Positions 53,089 through 61,606 of a stretch of DNA of 64,000 bases are shown one piece after another. Origin of the DNA: Bacilli bacterium (GTDB lineage Bacteria; Bacillota_I; Bacilli_A; RFN20; CAG-826); NCBI GenBank assembly GCA_017940265.1, contig JAGAYY010000050.1, forward strand, positions 1 through 64,000. Reading direction: 5' to 3'. Below the pieces are notes generated by a model that did no database searches, was not told the DNA's origin, and saw only the letters and a program-made list of their open reading frames with translations. Within the stretch, counting starts at the first letter, position 1, and every line of letters begins with the position of its first letter. The translations under genes and the position numbers were made by a program.

Positions 53089-53946
53089 ATGAAAAAAGAA
53101 GAAAGACACATTACTGATGAAGATGTAAAGCAAAGCCTCCCTAGAAATAGGAAGGAAGTCTTTTTCGATTTACTTAAAAATCGTAAGATGAATCTTTTTG
53201 CTTTCTCTTGTTATACCTTTATCTTCTTTATCCCATTAGCGGTCGATCTCTTCTTATTCAATTTCTTTGAATCCGCAGCGATTGCCGCTGATAAGTCAGA
53301 TCAATTATTCTCTCTAGTCTTTTATTCAATGTTAATCTTGCTTCCTTGTATGCTCATTGGTTTTATCGGTTTAGCAGGCGCTTTCTACACGGCGAAGAAG
53401 ATGGTCTGGCAAGAAGGTATCTCTTTAGCGAGTGACTTCTTCCAAGGCATAAAAGAAAACTGGAAACATGCGATCCTTAATGGTGTCATCTTTGGCCTAG
53501 CCTTATTTGGTTTAGTGGTGGGTGGTACCTACTTAATGATTTACGCTCCTATTCATGCAGTAGTGAAAGGCATTGGTCTAGGAGCGTTAATTCTATTCTT
53601 CTTATTATTCGGTATGGTTATCGTTCTTAATTTCACACAGTGTGTCTATTATGAAAATAGCTACGCGGTGACTTTAAGAAATTCATTCTCCTTTTTAGGA
53701 TTACTTAACTGGAGAATATTACTTATCTACTTATTATCTACAGGGACAGTCGTGGTCTTAGGTTTATTTAACTTAATTACTTTAACGATTGGTTTAGTAT
53801 TATTCGCTATCTTTAACAGTGTGGTCATTATCTTATACACACTAATATCCCATTATGGGTTTGATAAATACATTAACAAAGAACATTACCCTCACATGGT
53901 CGGTAAGGGTTTATATAAAGAAAGTCAAGATGACAAGGAGGCCTAA
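53089..53946 (+). CDS. YesL/DUF624-like membrane protein
   Basis: 285 residues with six hydrophobic segments (about 37-58, 75-100, 128-150, 160-185, 205-228, 232-255), in the pattern of the YesL/DUF624 family often encoded beside LplB/YtcP importers. Segment SLASDFFQGIKENWKHAILNGVIFG is typical of that family. The role is not known, but genomic association with carbohydrate uptake is strong. Confidence 0.65.
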   Translation: MKKEERHITDEDVKQSLPRNRKEVFFDLLKNRKMNLFAFSCYTFIFFIPLAVDLFLFNFFESAAIAADKSDQLFSLVFYSMLILLPCMLIGFIGLAGAFYTAKKMVWQEGISLASDFFQGIKENWKHAILNGVIFGLALFGLVVGGTYLMIYAPIHAVVKGIGLGALILFFLLFGMVIVLNFTQCVYYENSYAVTLRNSFSFLGLLNWRILLIYLLSTGTVVVLGLFNLITLTIGLVLFAIFNSVVIILYTLISHYGFDKYINKEHYPHMVGKGLYKESQDDKEA

Positions 53947-53949
53947 TTT

Positions 53950-55848
53950 ATGGCAGATGTAACACTTAGACACGTTTATAAGGTTTATGATGGAGGAGTA
54001 CGCGCGGTTAATGACTTTGACTTAGAAATCAAAGACAAAGAATTCGTCGTTTTCGTTGGTCCTTCAGGATGTGGTAAATCCACAACATTAAGAATGATCG
54101 CGGGTTTAGAAGAAATTACCGCTGGTCAATTATATATTGATGGACAATTAATGAATGAAGTTGAACCAAAGAATAGAGATATCGCGATGGTTTTCCAAAG
54201 CTATGCTTTATATCCACATATGACTGTTTATGACAATATGGCCTTTGGCTTAAAACTTAGACACACTCCAAAAGAAGAAATTGATAGAAGAGTTAGAGCC
54301 GCTGCGGAAATCTTAGAAATCTCTGAATTATTAACTAGAAAACCAAAAGCGCTTTCTGGTGGTCAACGTCAACGTGTGGCTTTAGGTAGAACAATTGTTA
54401 GAGATCCTAAAGTCTTCTTACTTGATGAGCCATTATCAAACTTAGATGCGAAATTACGTGTCTCTATGAGAAGTGAAATTACCAAACTCCATGAAAAATT
54501 AGAAACCACTTTCATCTATGTTACTCACGACCAAACAGAAGCGATGACAATGGGTAATCGTATCGTTGTTATGAAGGATGGCTTTATTCAACAAGCTGAT
54601 ACTCCTATCACCTTATTTGAAGACCCATGTAACTTATTCGTCGCGACCTTCTTAGGTTCTCCTCAAATGAATATTATTGATGCTGAGTTATTTATGGACG
54701 GCAAACAACTTAAAGCTAAATTAAATGGTTTAGATAACATGGTAGTGACTTTCCCAGATATCAAAGCTAAACAATTAGCGAATAAGAAATATATTGGTCA
54801 AAAAGTCTTATTAGGTATTAGACCAGAACACGTTAGACCAAACGAAGGTGACTTAAAAGCCTTTATTGAAGTCGTGGAACACTTAGGGGATGAATCTATC
54901 CTTTACTGCAAGATGGAAAATAGAAAAGATCCATTTATCATTAAGATTCCATTCAATAGCAAGATTCACGCTAATGAAGAAATTAATGTCGCCTTTAATA
55001 TGGATCACATCTATATGTTTGACGCTGATACACATAAAGCCATTATGGGTATCCCACATGAAGATAAAATCCCAGTGAGAATTAATAACAACTTAATGCA
55101 AGTTGGTGAACAAGATATCGTTTTAGAAAAAGACTTCGTAGATCACTTATTAGATAGTGCCTTTAATGCGGATATTAAGTTAGCCATCAAACCTGATTAC
55201 ATCACCTTAAACAAACCAGAAAGCGAAGAAGAAAAAGCCATTGCATTAAAAGGCAAACTCGAATTCATTGAACAAAAAACTGATTATCAAGCTGTCTACT
55301 TCTCTTTAGCGGGTCTTGAAGGCTACTTTGCCATCAAGATTGCTAATGGTGAGAAAGTTGCTCTTGGTAAAGAAGTGGAATTATATCTTCCATATCAAAG
55401 AGTCAAATTATATGACGAAAAACATAACAAAGTTAATTCCCGTGAAATAATTCATCCTAATAAGGGTGTTTGTACAGTTAAGACTATTAACGGCATGATG
55501 AAAATTAATGTCGGAGGCGCTACATTAACATATCCAAATAGTGAGAACTACGCTGATGGACGATATGAAATCACTTTTAAGCAAGATAAACTAGTGCCTA
55601 TCTTCTCTAAGAAAATGCTTAAGAATAATAAAGCGTTAACAAATCCAGAGATGGAAGCCCCTAATAAGATTAAAGTTAGTGCTTATGATGAAGATGTCTT
55701 AGGCGATAAGTTATTAATCTATGTCCAAATTCCTGGATTTGAACACTATGCCTCTTTAGTGGTACCAAATAACTTCTCAGTTTATAAGATGCCTAAATTT
55801 GAAATGTATGTTCCTAGTGACGCTTTTGAATTAAAAGCCATTAAATAA
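53950..55848 (+). CDS. Sugar-importer ATPase, MsmX/UgpC-like, with long C-terminal extension
   Basis: 632 residues, against about 365 for the family. Residues 1-240 are a standard MalK-type ATPase (Walker A GPSGCGKST about 38-46, LSGGQRQR, DEPLSNLDAK, switch His in YVTHDQTEA). A TOBE-containing regulatory domain follows (about 240-375; LGIRPEHVRPNEGD). Then about 250 further residues, with a second TOBE-like unit (LAIKPDYITLNKP, about 413-500) and perhaps a third (GDKLLIYVQIPGFEHYASLVV, about 577-632). The extra region could bind regulators or several permeases. Usually such ATPases serve several importers; here it is coded inside the locus. Confidence 0.85.
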   Translation: MADVTLRHVYKVYDGGVRAVNDFDLEIKDKEFVVFVGPSGCGKSTTLRMIAGLEEITAGQLYIDGQLMNEVEPKNRDIAMVFQSYALYPHMTVYDNMAFGLKLRHTPKEEIDRRVRAAAEILEISELLTRKPKALSGGQRQRVALGRTIVRDPKVFLLDEPLSNLDAKLRVSMRSEITKLHEKLETTFIYVTHDQTEAMTMGNRIVVMKDGFIQQADTPITLFEDPCNLFVATFLGSPQMNIIDAELFMDGKQLKAKLNGLDNMVVTFPDIKAKQLANKKYIGQKVLLGIRPEHVRPNEGDLKAFIEVVEHLGDESILYCKMENRKDPFIIKIPFNSKIHANEEINVAFNMDHIYMFDADTHKAIMGIPHEDKIPVRINNNLMQVGEQDIVLEKDFVDHLLDSAFNADIKLAIKPDYITLNKPESEEEKAIALKGKLEFIEQKTDYQAVYFSLAGLEGYFAIKIANGEKVALGKEVELYLPYQRVKLYDEKHNKVNSREIIHPNKGVCTVKTINGMMKINVGGATLTYPNSENYADGRYEITFKQDKLVPIFSKKMLKNNKALTNPEMEAPNKIKVSAYDEDVLGDKLLIYVQIPGFEHYASLVVPNNFSVYKMPKFEMYVPSDAFELKAIK

Positions 55849-55876
55849 TTGCTATTATTAAATGTGAGGATTTTTT

Positions 55877-57556
55877 ATGAGAGATTACAGCAAGATATAT
55901 GAAACATGGCTTAATTCAGAGTTATTAAATAACGAAGAAAAAGCCGAACTATTAGCGATTAAAGATAATGATGAACTTATAAAAGATAGGTTCTATCGTG
56001 ATCTAGCATTCGGTACAGGTGGTTTACGTGGTGTGATGGAAGTGGGCACGAATAGAATGAACCGCTTCATCATTAGAAGAGCCACACAAGGTTTAGCTAA
56101 TTACTTAAATAAAAAGAAAGCTAATCCAAGTGTCGCTATCGCCTATGATAGTCGTAACCATAGTGATGAATTCGCTAAAGAGACTGCTAGTACGCTTGCC
56201 TCTAATGGTGTGAAGGTCTACTTATATAGAGAACTTATGCCTACTCCATCATTATCATTCGCGGTACGTTATTTTAAGTGTGACGCAGGTGTCGTGGTCA
56301 CAGCCTCTCATAATCCGAAGATTTATAACGGTTATAAAGTGTATGGTCCTGATGGGTGTCAGTGCACTGATAATTTAGCCGATGCGGTATTAGAAGAAAT
56401 ACTCGCGATTGATATGTTTAATGATGTCAAAGTGGGTGACTTTGATAAATTAGTGAAAGAAAATAAAATCATCCTCATTGATGAAGATTGTTTTAATGCT
56501 TATATGGAAAGCACTAAAAAGCAATCAATCTATAACGAAGAAAGAAATCTAAATATTGTTTATACCCCTCTTAATGGAGCGGGTCGTAGGTGTGTCACAA
56601 CTATCTTAAAACAAGATGGCTTTAATAATGTCTCAATTGTTAAAGAACAAGAAATGCCTAATGGTAACTTCCCAACTTGTCCATATCCTAATCCAGAGAT
56701 TCATGAAGCATTAAAGTTAGGTATTGAACAATTACAAAAAGAGAACGCTGATATACTCGTGGCCACTGACCCTGATAGTGATAGATGTGGTGTGGTTGTT
56801 AATGATCATGGTAATCCGCATATCTTAACGGGTAATGAAGTGGGCTTAATTCTTTTTGATGCGATATATAACGCGAAGAAAGAACAAGGTAAATTACCTC
56901 ATAATCCAGTCTTAGTTAAAACAATCGTTAGTAGTGATATGGCTTCTTTAATGGCAAAAGACTATGGAGTGCGTGTAATCGACGTTTTAACGGGTTTTAA
57001 ATACATTGGTGAACAAATACTCTTCCTTGAAGAGAAAAACGCCACAAATGACTATTTATTTGGTTTTGAAGAGAGCTGTGGTTATCTCACTAATACTGAT
57101 GTGAGAGATAAAGATGCAGTTAACGCTGTCATGTTAGTGTGTGAAGTCGCTAATCACTTAAAGAAACAAGGCTTAACAATGCTAGATAGATTAAATGAAC
57201 TATATCGAAAATATGGTGATTTTAAAACTGCCTTATTAACATATGAATTCCCAGGTGTTGAGGGTATGAACACAATTAAATCCATTATGAGTTTCTTTAG
57301 AAACGAATCAGTTAAAGAACAAATTAATGATATCGATCATATCGGTGATTATCTTGAAGGCTATATTTATTATCTAGATAAGAAAGAACCTACAGGTTTA
57401 CCTAAGAGTGATGTCGTGAAGTTCTTCTTAAAAGATAATTCCACGATAACTATTAGACCAAGTGGTACAGAACCTAAGCTTAAGATTTATATCTTCGCTA
57501 ATGGTCAAAAACGTGTGGATGAATTAAAAGATATATTTGAAGGATTTATTAGATAA
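55877..57556 (+). CDS. Phosphoglucomutase/phosphomannomutase
   Basis: 559 residues, long PgcA-like form. Motifs in order: catalytic-Ser loop VVTASHNPKIYNGYKVYG, Mg loop TDPDSDRCGV, sugar loop FGFEESCGYL, phosphate-binding RPSGTEPKLKIY. It interconverts hexose 1- and 6-phosphates. In this locus it would turn mannose 1-phosphate from the GH130 enzymes into mannose 6-phosphate for ManA encoded two bases downstream. Good Shine-Dalgarno (TGTGAGGA). Confidence 0.9.
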   Translation: MRDYSKIYETWLNSELLNNEEKAELLAIKDNDELIKDRFYRDLAFGTGGLRGVMEVGTNRMNRFIIRRATQGLANYLNKKKANPSVAIAYDSRNHSDEFAKETASTLASNGVKVYLYRELMPTPSLSFAVRYFKCDAGVVVTASHNPKIYNGYKVYGPDGCQCTDNLADAVLEEILAIDMFNDVKVGDFDKLVKENKIILIDEDCFNAYMESTKKQSIYNEERNLNIVYTPLNGAGRRCVTTILKQDGFNNVSIVKEQEMPNGNFPTCPYPNPEIHEALKLGIEQLQKENADILVATDPDSDRCGVVVNDHGNPHILTGNEVGLILFDAIYNAKKEQGKLPHNPVLVKTIVSSDMASLMAKDYGVRVIDVLTGFKYIGEQILFLEEKNATNDYLFGFEESCGYLTNTDVRDKDAVNAVMLVCEVANHLKKQGLTMLDRLNELYRKYGDFKTALLTYEFPGVEGMNTIKSIMSFFRNESVKEQINDIDHIGDYLEGYIYYLDKKEPTGLPKSDVVKFFLKDNSTITIRPSGTEPKLKIYIFANGQKRVDELKDIFEGFIR

Positions 57557-57558
57557 GT

Positions 57559-58464
57559 ATGGAATTAGTGAAACTAAAACCAGGAGTTAAAGATTATATT
57601 TGGGGTGGTACCTATTTTAAGAAGTTTAATAAAGGTACATCTTTAGATAGAGTTAGTGAATGTTGGGAATTATCTGTTAGAGATAATGATTCCTCTATCA
57701 TCGCTAGTGGTAAAGATGAAGGTAAAAGACTCGTAGATGTCCTTACTAAAGAAGATATCGGTCCAGTAATGGATAGATTTCCTTATTTCCCGTTATTAAT
57801 AAAATTAATAGACGCTAAAGAGAATCTATCTGTACAAGTCCATCCTAGTGATGACTACGCTTTAAAATATGAACAATCATTTGGCAAAAGTGAAATGTGG
57901 CATATCATCTCCGCGGATGAAGATAGTGGTCTTTACGTAGGTCTTAATAGGAACTACACAAAAGAAGAAATTGAAAGAGCTTTAAAAGAAGGAACAATTC
58001 TAGAATGTTTAAACTTCTATAAAGTTAAACCAGGAGATACATTTATCATTAATCCAGGCACAATTCACGCGATAGGCGCTGGTGTTAGATTAATTGAAAT
58101 CCAACAAAACTCTAATTTAACTTATCGTTTATATGACTATAACCGCGTTGATAAAGATGGTAACCCAAGAGAGCTACATATCAAAAAGGCCTTAGACGTC
58201 ATCGATTATCATCAATATAAAGTCGTTAAAAGCGATAATGAATTATTAGCGGATAATAAGTATTTCACCGTTAAAGAAGTGAACTTTGATAAAGAGTTAG
58301 AAGTTAACGCGAATGAAAGAGCGTTTATCTCATTTACTTTCTTAGAAGGTGAAGGCAAAGTTAACGATATCACTTATTCTAAATACGATACATTCTTCCT
58401 TCCTTTCGGTAAGAAATGCCTTATTAAAGGTAAAGGTAAAATAGTTATAAGCACTGTTAGATAA
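57559..58464 (+). CDS. manA: Mannose-6-phosphate isomerase, class I
   Basis: 301 residues, the short Bacillota form. Zinc-site motifs: VQVHPSDDYAL, GKSEMWHII and the signature FIINPGTIHAIGAG. It converts mannose 6-phosphate to fructose 6-phosphate, closing the route from GH130 phosphorolysis to glycolysis. Two bases after the mutase gene. Confidence 0.92.
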   Translation: MELVKLKPGVKDYIWGGTYFKKFNKGTSLDRVSECWELSVRDNDSSIIASGKDEGKRLVDVLTKEDIGPVMDRFPYFPLLIKLIDAKENLSVQVHPSDDYALKYEQSFGKSEMWHIISADEDSGLYVGLNRNYTKEEIERALKEGTILECLNFYKVKPGDTFIINPGTIHAIGAGVRLIEIQQNSNLTYRLYDYNRVDKDGNPRELHIKKALDVIDYHQYKVVKSDNELLADNKYFTVKEVNFDKELEVNANERAFISFTFLEGEGKVNDITYSKYDTFFLPFGKKCLIKGKGKIVISTVR

Positions 58465-58465
58465 A

Positions 58466-59188
58466 ATGGAAAAGAAAAACATCAATTTCCATAAAGACTT
58501 ATATATGGATATCTTCTTTCCAGAAGTAGAAGAATATTTTACTATTGTCTATTTCCATGGTGGTGGTCTTATAGAAGGTGATAAAGGTGATACACATGAA
58601 TTCGTGAAACACCTAACTAAGTTAGGATTCGCTGTGGCCACTGCTAACTATTCCTTATTAACGGAAAGTAAGTTTCCTGAATGCGTTAAGGACGCTGCTA
58701 GAGCAGTTAAATATGTTAAAGACAATATTAAAAGCAAAGGTATTTTAGTGATGGGACAATCCGCAGGAGCGTACCTCACCTTAATGCTTTGTCTGAACAA
58801 AGAATATTTAAAAGAAGTCGGTATTGATAATAAAGATATCGTTGCCTGGATTAGTGATGCGGGACAACCCACAACACATTTCAATATTCTTAATTATGAA
58901 AGAGGCTTAGATCCATTACTCCAACGTGTGGATGAAGCTGCCCCTTTATATTATGTGAATAAAGATACTTACTTCTCACATTTATTGTTACTGACTTATG
59001 AATGTGATTTACCAAATAGACTTGAACAAAATAAGTTATTAATGTCTTCAATCAAAACATTTAATGAAGACTTAGATGTTGAGCTTAAAATCTTAAAAGG
59101 TGAACACTGTCATGGTAGTGGCACTCTTGATGAAGATGGTGAATATGAAGTTGTTAAAGTAATAAAAGAATGGATGCATAGATTATGA
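58466..59188 (+). CDS. Alpha/beta-hydrolase esterase (acetyl-esterase type)
   Basis: 240 residues, no signal peptide. Oxyanion motif VYFHGGGLIEGD, nucleophile elbow VMGQSAGAYL, and a C-terminal His in GEHCHGSG, which is the layout of BD-FAE/Aes-like esterases. A probable cytoplasmic deacetylase for imported oligosaccharides. It ends in TGA overlapping the next ATG. Confidence 0.8.
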   Translation: MEKKNINFHKDLYMDIFFPEVEEYFTIVYFHGGGLIEGDKGDTHEFVKHLTKLGFAVATANYSLLTESKFPECVKDAARAVKYVKDNIKSKGILVMGQSAGAYLTLMLCLNKEYLKEVGIDNKDIVAWISDAGQPTTHFNILNYERGLDPLLQRVDEAAPLYYVNKDTYFSHLLLLTYECDLPNRLEQNKLLMSSIKTFNEDLDVELKILKGEHCHGSGTLDEDGEYEVVKVIKEWMHRL

Positions 59189-59904
59189 AAAAGATTAGTG
59201 TCTTAATGATTGGTAATTCCTTTTCTGTGGATGCCGCAAGATATACACATGAACTATCCTTAGGTAGTGAAGTAGAAATTGAATTAGGCGTTTTGTATGT
59301 AGGAGGATGTTCTTTAGAACAACATATTGGTTTCATTAAAGATGGCTCTTCTCCATATGAATGGTTTGTTAATGGTGAATCCACTGGTCGATATATCGCG
59401 CTTAAAGACGCTTTAGAAATGAAAAAGTGGGATTATATTACTCTTCAACAAGTTAGTGTCTTTTCTGGCTTAAAAGATACTTTCTATCCATATATCAATG
59501 AACTTATTGAATATGTGAGAAGATATCAAAAAGAATCAACGCTTGTCTTACATAAAACATGGCCGTACCAAACAGGCTTTACTAACACTAATTTTGAACA
59601 TTATAACTATGATCGTAAGACCATGTATAAATGTATATGTGATACATATGACTATGTCGCTAAAGACTTAGGCATTAATATCATTATTAGAAGTGGTGAC
59701 ACAGTGGAAGCTGCAATAGAGAAATATGGCGAACATTTCCATAAAGATGGTTTCCATTTAAACGATGTTGGTCGATATATCGCCGCTTTAACATTTGTGC
59801 ATACATTTAATAACAATCAAATGATTAATAACCTTTATGTTCCTGAATTCTTAACTAAAGAACAATGCTTGGAATATGAAGAATTAGTAAGAAATGTCTT
59901 ATAA
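59185..59904 (+). CDS. DUF4886-family SGNH-like hydrolase
   Basis: 239 residues. MIGNSFSVDAARY (block I Ser), GGCSLEQHI, YITLQQVSVFSG and the terminal KDGFHLNDVGRYIAA with Asp and His match DUF4886, an SGNH-related family often found in polysaccharide loci. No signal peptide. Last gene of the operon, coupled to the preceding esterase by a four-base overlap. Confidence 0.78.
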   Translation: MKKISVLMIGNSFSVDAARYTHELSLGSEVEIELGVLYVGGCSLEQHIGFIKDGSSPYEWFVNGESTGRYIALKDALEMKKWDYITLQQVSVFSGLKDTFYPYINELIEYVRRYQKESTLVLHKTWPYQTGFTNTNFEHYNYDRKTMYKCICDTYDYVAKDLGINIIIRSGDTVEAAIEKYGEHFHKDGFHLNDVGRYIAALTFVHTFNNNQMINNLYVPEFLTKEQCLEYEELVRNVL

Positions 59905-59927
59905 ATTTCATTTTGGGAAGTTATTTA

Positions 59928-59960
59928 TTGACAAAGAACCTTTCGAAAATCAAATAATAT
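59928..59960 (+). promoter_or_regulatory. Promoter region duplicated ahead of the next gene
   Basis: TTGACA at 59928-59933 within a ~50-base stretch nearly repeated at 60830-60870 (shared TATTTATTGACAAA and CGAAAAT). The best -10 here is unclear (TAATAT at 59955, 21 bases away). Confidence 0.5.
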
Positions 59961-59996
59961 ACGTTGGGAGCAATCTTTTTTTTGGCTATTTTTATA

Positions 59997-60817
59997 TGGA
60001 AAGAAAATTTAAATTCGGTGATAACGTCTATGTCAAAGCGTGGAATGCTCTTGGTCCTGATTTTGGTCAAGTTTTCAAATATGACGAAGAAAAGCAAATG
60101 TATGTTGTTATCAGGTTTGATGCATATAATCCAGAGGATCCTTCTTGGTGCTGGTCTTACGCTAAAGAAGATGACATTGAACTTCTAGAAAAGATTGATG
60201 GTAAAGATAACTATTATGACAGACATAAACCATTATTTTCTGAAGACACATGCATTTACCCTGCTAAATATGGAGAACTATATACTGAAGACTATTACTT
60301 AGCGAAAAGAGTTACCGATGGAGAAATAACTAAGGAAGAATTCTTTAAAAGAAGTAATGAGCGTTGTAATCACGAAATTTATGAAGAGAATACGTGTAAT
60401 AATAAAAAGTTTAAATTTGGTGACAATGTCTATATCAAAGCATATCTAAAAGTTAAACCTGAATACGCTATGATTTTCAAATACAGCGAAAAGAAGCAAA
60501 TGTATGCGATTATTAGATATGACGCTAATAGACCAGGTAATCGTCGTTTATGGAATTGGAGCTATGCTAAAGAAGAAGACATCGATTTTTTGTATCTAAT
60601 AAAGGGTGAAAATAATCATTACGATAAACAAAAGCCACTATATCCTAGCACAACAATATTGGCAATTGGTGCGTATATTAAATTGTATACTCATGAATAT
60701 TATTTAGCCAAAAAGGTTAGTGATGGTGAAATAACCAAAGAAGAGTATGAAGAAAAACTAAGAGAATACGAAGAAAGTCTCTATACCGATATATTTACTG
60801 GAAAGAAAGTAATGTAA
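59997..60817 (+). CDS. Internally duplicated protein of unknown function
   Basis: 273 residues from the ATG at 59997. An in-frame ATG at 59894 would add 34 residues but these are coded by the promoter-like stretch, and the first repeat unit begins right after 59997. Two copies of a ~118-residue module (about 3-120 and 137-262), each starting FKFGDNVY(V/I)KA, with KQMY..IR(F/Y)DA, WSYAKE(D/E)DI, a YYLAK(R/K)V segment and DGEITKEE. Not recognised. The FGDNVY start looks like a small SH3-like barrel. No Shine-Dalgarno is visible. Confidence 0.6.
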
Positions 60818-60841
60818 AATTTTATTTTGAGAATGTATTTA

Positions 60842-60870
60842 TTGACAAACTACATTCCGAAAATTAAAAT
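60842..60870 (+). promoter_or_regulatory. Leaderless promoter of the AbiEi-like gene
   Basis: TTGACA (60842-60847), 17 bases, TAAAAT (60865-60870), six bases to the ATG: the same geometry as the promoter at 16866. Confidence 0.7.
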
Positions 60871-60876
60871 TTAGAC

Positions 60877-61428
60877 ATGCTTTATACTTCCAAAGAATTA
60901 ACTGAAAAATACAATAACTTCTATGCCATTAATCAGCTATTAAAAGATGGTAAGATATTTAAAGTTACGCATGGAATATATTCTGATATAGATCCTCGTC
61001 TTGCAGAATTAGAATGCCTTTTTGCGCAATATCCAAATGCTATTTTGTCTATGCAAAGCGCATATGCCTTTTATGGATTGATTGATTATATTCCTGAGAA
61101 GTATTCAATTGCCACTAAGCAAAACGCACATAGAATACCAAATGAAAAGGTTATACAAATGTTTATAACTGGAGATATTTTTGATATTGGGAAACAAATG
61201 GTTACCACAAAATATGGAATAATTAATATCTACGATAAAGAAAGAATGCTTGTGGAGCTCTTTAGACTCAAAACCAGATTTGAATATAGTTTATTTAAAG
61301 AAGTAGTTAATTCTTATAGAACACTAGCATCTAAAGGCGAATTAGATAGTTATAAAATAGCAAAATATTGCTCCGCTTTTAGAAATGGAAAAAGCATTAT
61401 GTCTGAAATTCAGAAGGTAGTGCTATGA
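60877..61428 (+). CDS. AbiEi-like antitoxin/regulator, solitary
   Basis: 183 residues. The winged-helix part INQLLKDGKIFKVTHGIYSD and the middle SMQSAYAFYGLIDYIPEKY and YDKERMLVELFRL resemble AbiEi-type proteins, but with a shorter C-terminus than the 29906 copy. The normal partner, an AbiEii nucleotidyltransferase, is missing: a 42-residue frame follows instead. Ends in TGA with an ATGA overlap. Likely autoregulated through its leaderless promoter. Confidence 0.75.
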   Translation: MLYTSKELTEKYNNFYAINQLLKDGKIFKVTHGIYSDIDPRLAELECLFAQYPNAILSMQSAYAFYGLIDYIPEKYSIATKQNAHRIPNEKVIQMFITGDIFDIGKQMVTTKYGIINIYDKERMLVELFRLKTRFEYSLFKEVVNSYRTLASKGELDSYKIAKYCSAFRNGKSIMSEIQKVVL

Positions 61429-61553
61429 AGACAATTGAAGAGATACTTGCCAAATTGGTCTCAGAAGGTCTAACTATTAACCAAGAATGGTTCTGCTATT
61501 CCGGTGATGTTAATAACATCATTTATAGATACTTAAGTGGTAAAGAATTATAA
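61425..61553 (+). CDS. Small coupled ORF after the AbiEi-like gene
   Basis: 42 residues beginning MKTIEEILAKLVSEGLT, overlapping the preceding stop as ATGA. It sits where the toxin gene would begin. It could be a truncated toxin start, a small real protein, or chance; no catalytic motif is present. Confidence 0.4.
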   Translation: MKTIEEILAKLVSEGLTINQEWFCYSGDVNNIIYRYLSGKEL

Positions 61554-61606
61554 AATAACGTTAAATATATTTGACATTAACTTGTGTAAAAAGGAAGGAG
61601 GAAACG

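Noticed and set aside
59894-59996. N-terminal extension of the duplicated-module protein
   Set aside because: The stretch matches the promoter region of the next gene and the first module starts right after 59997.
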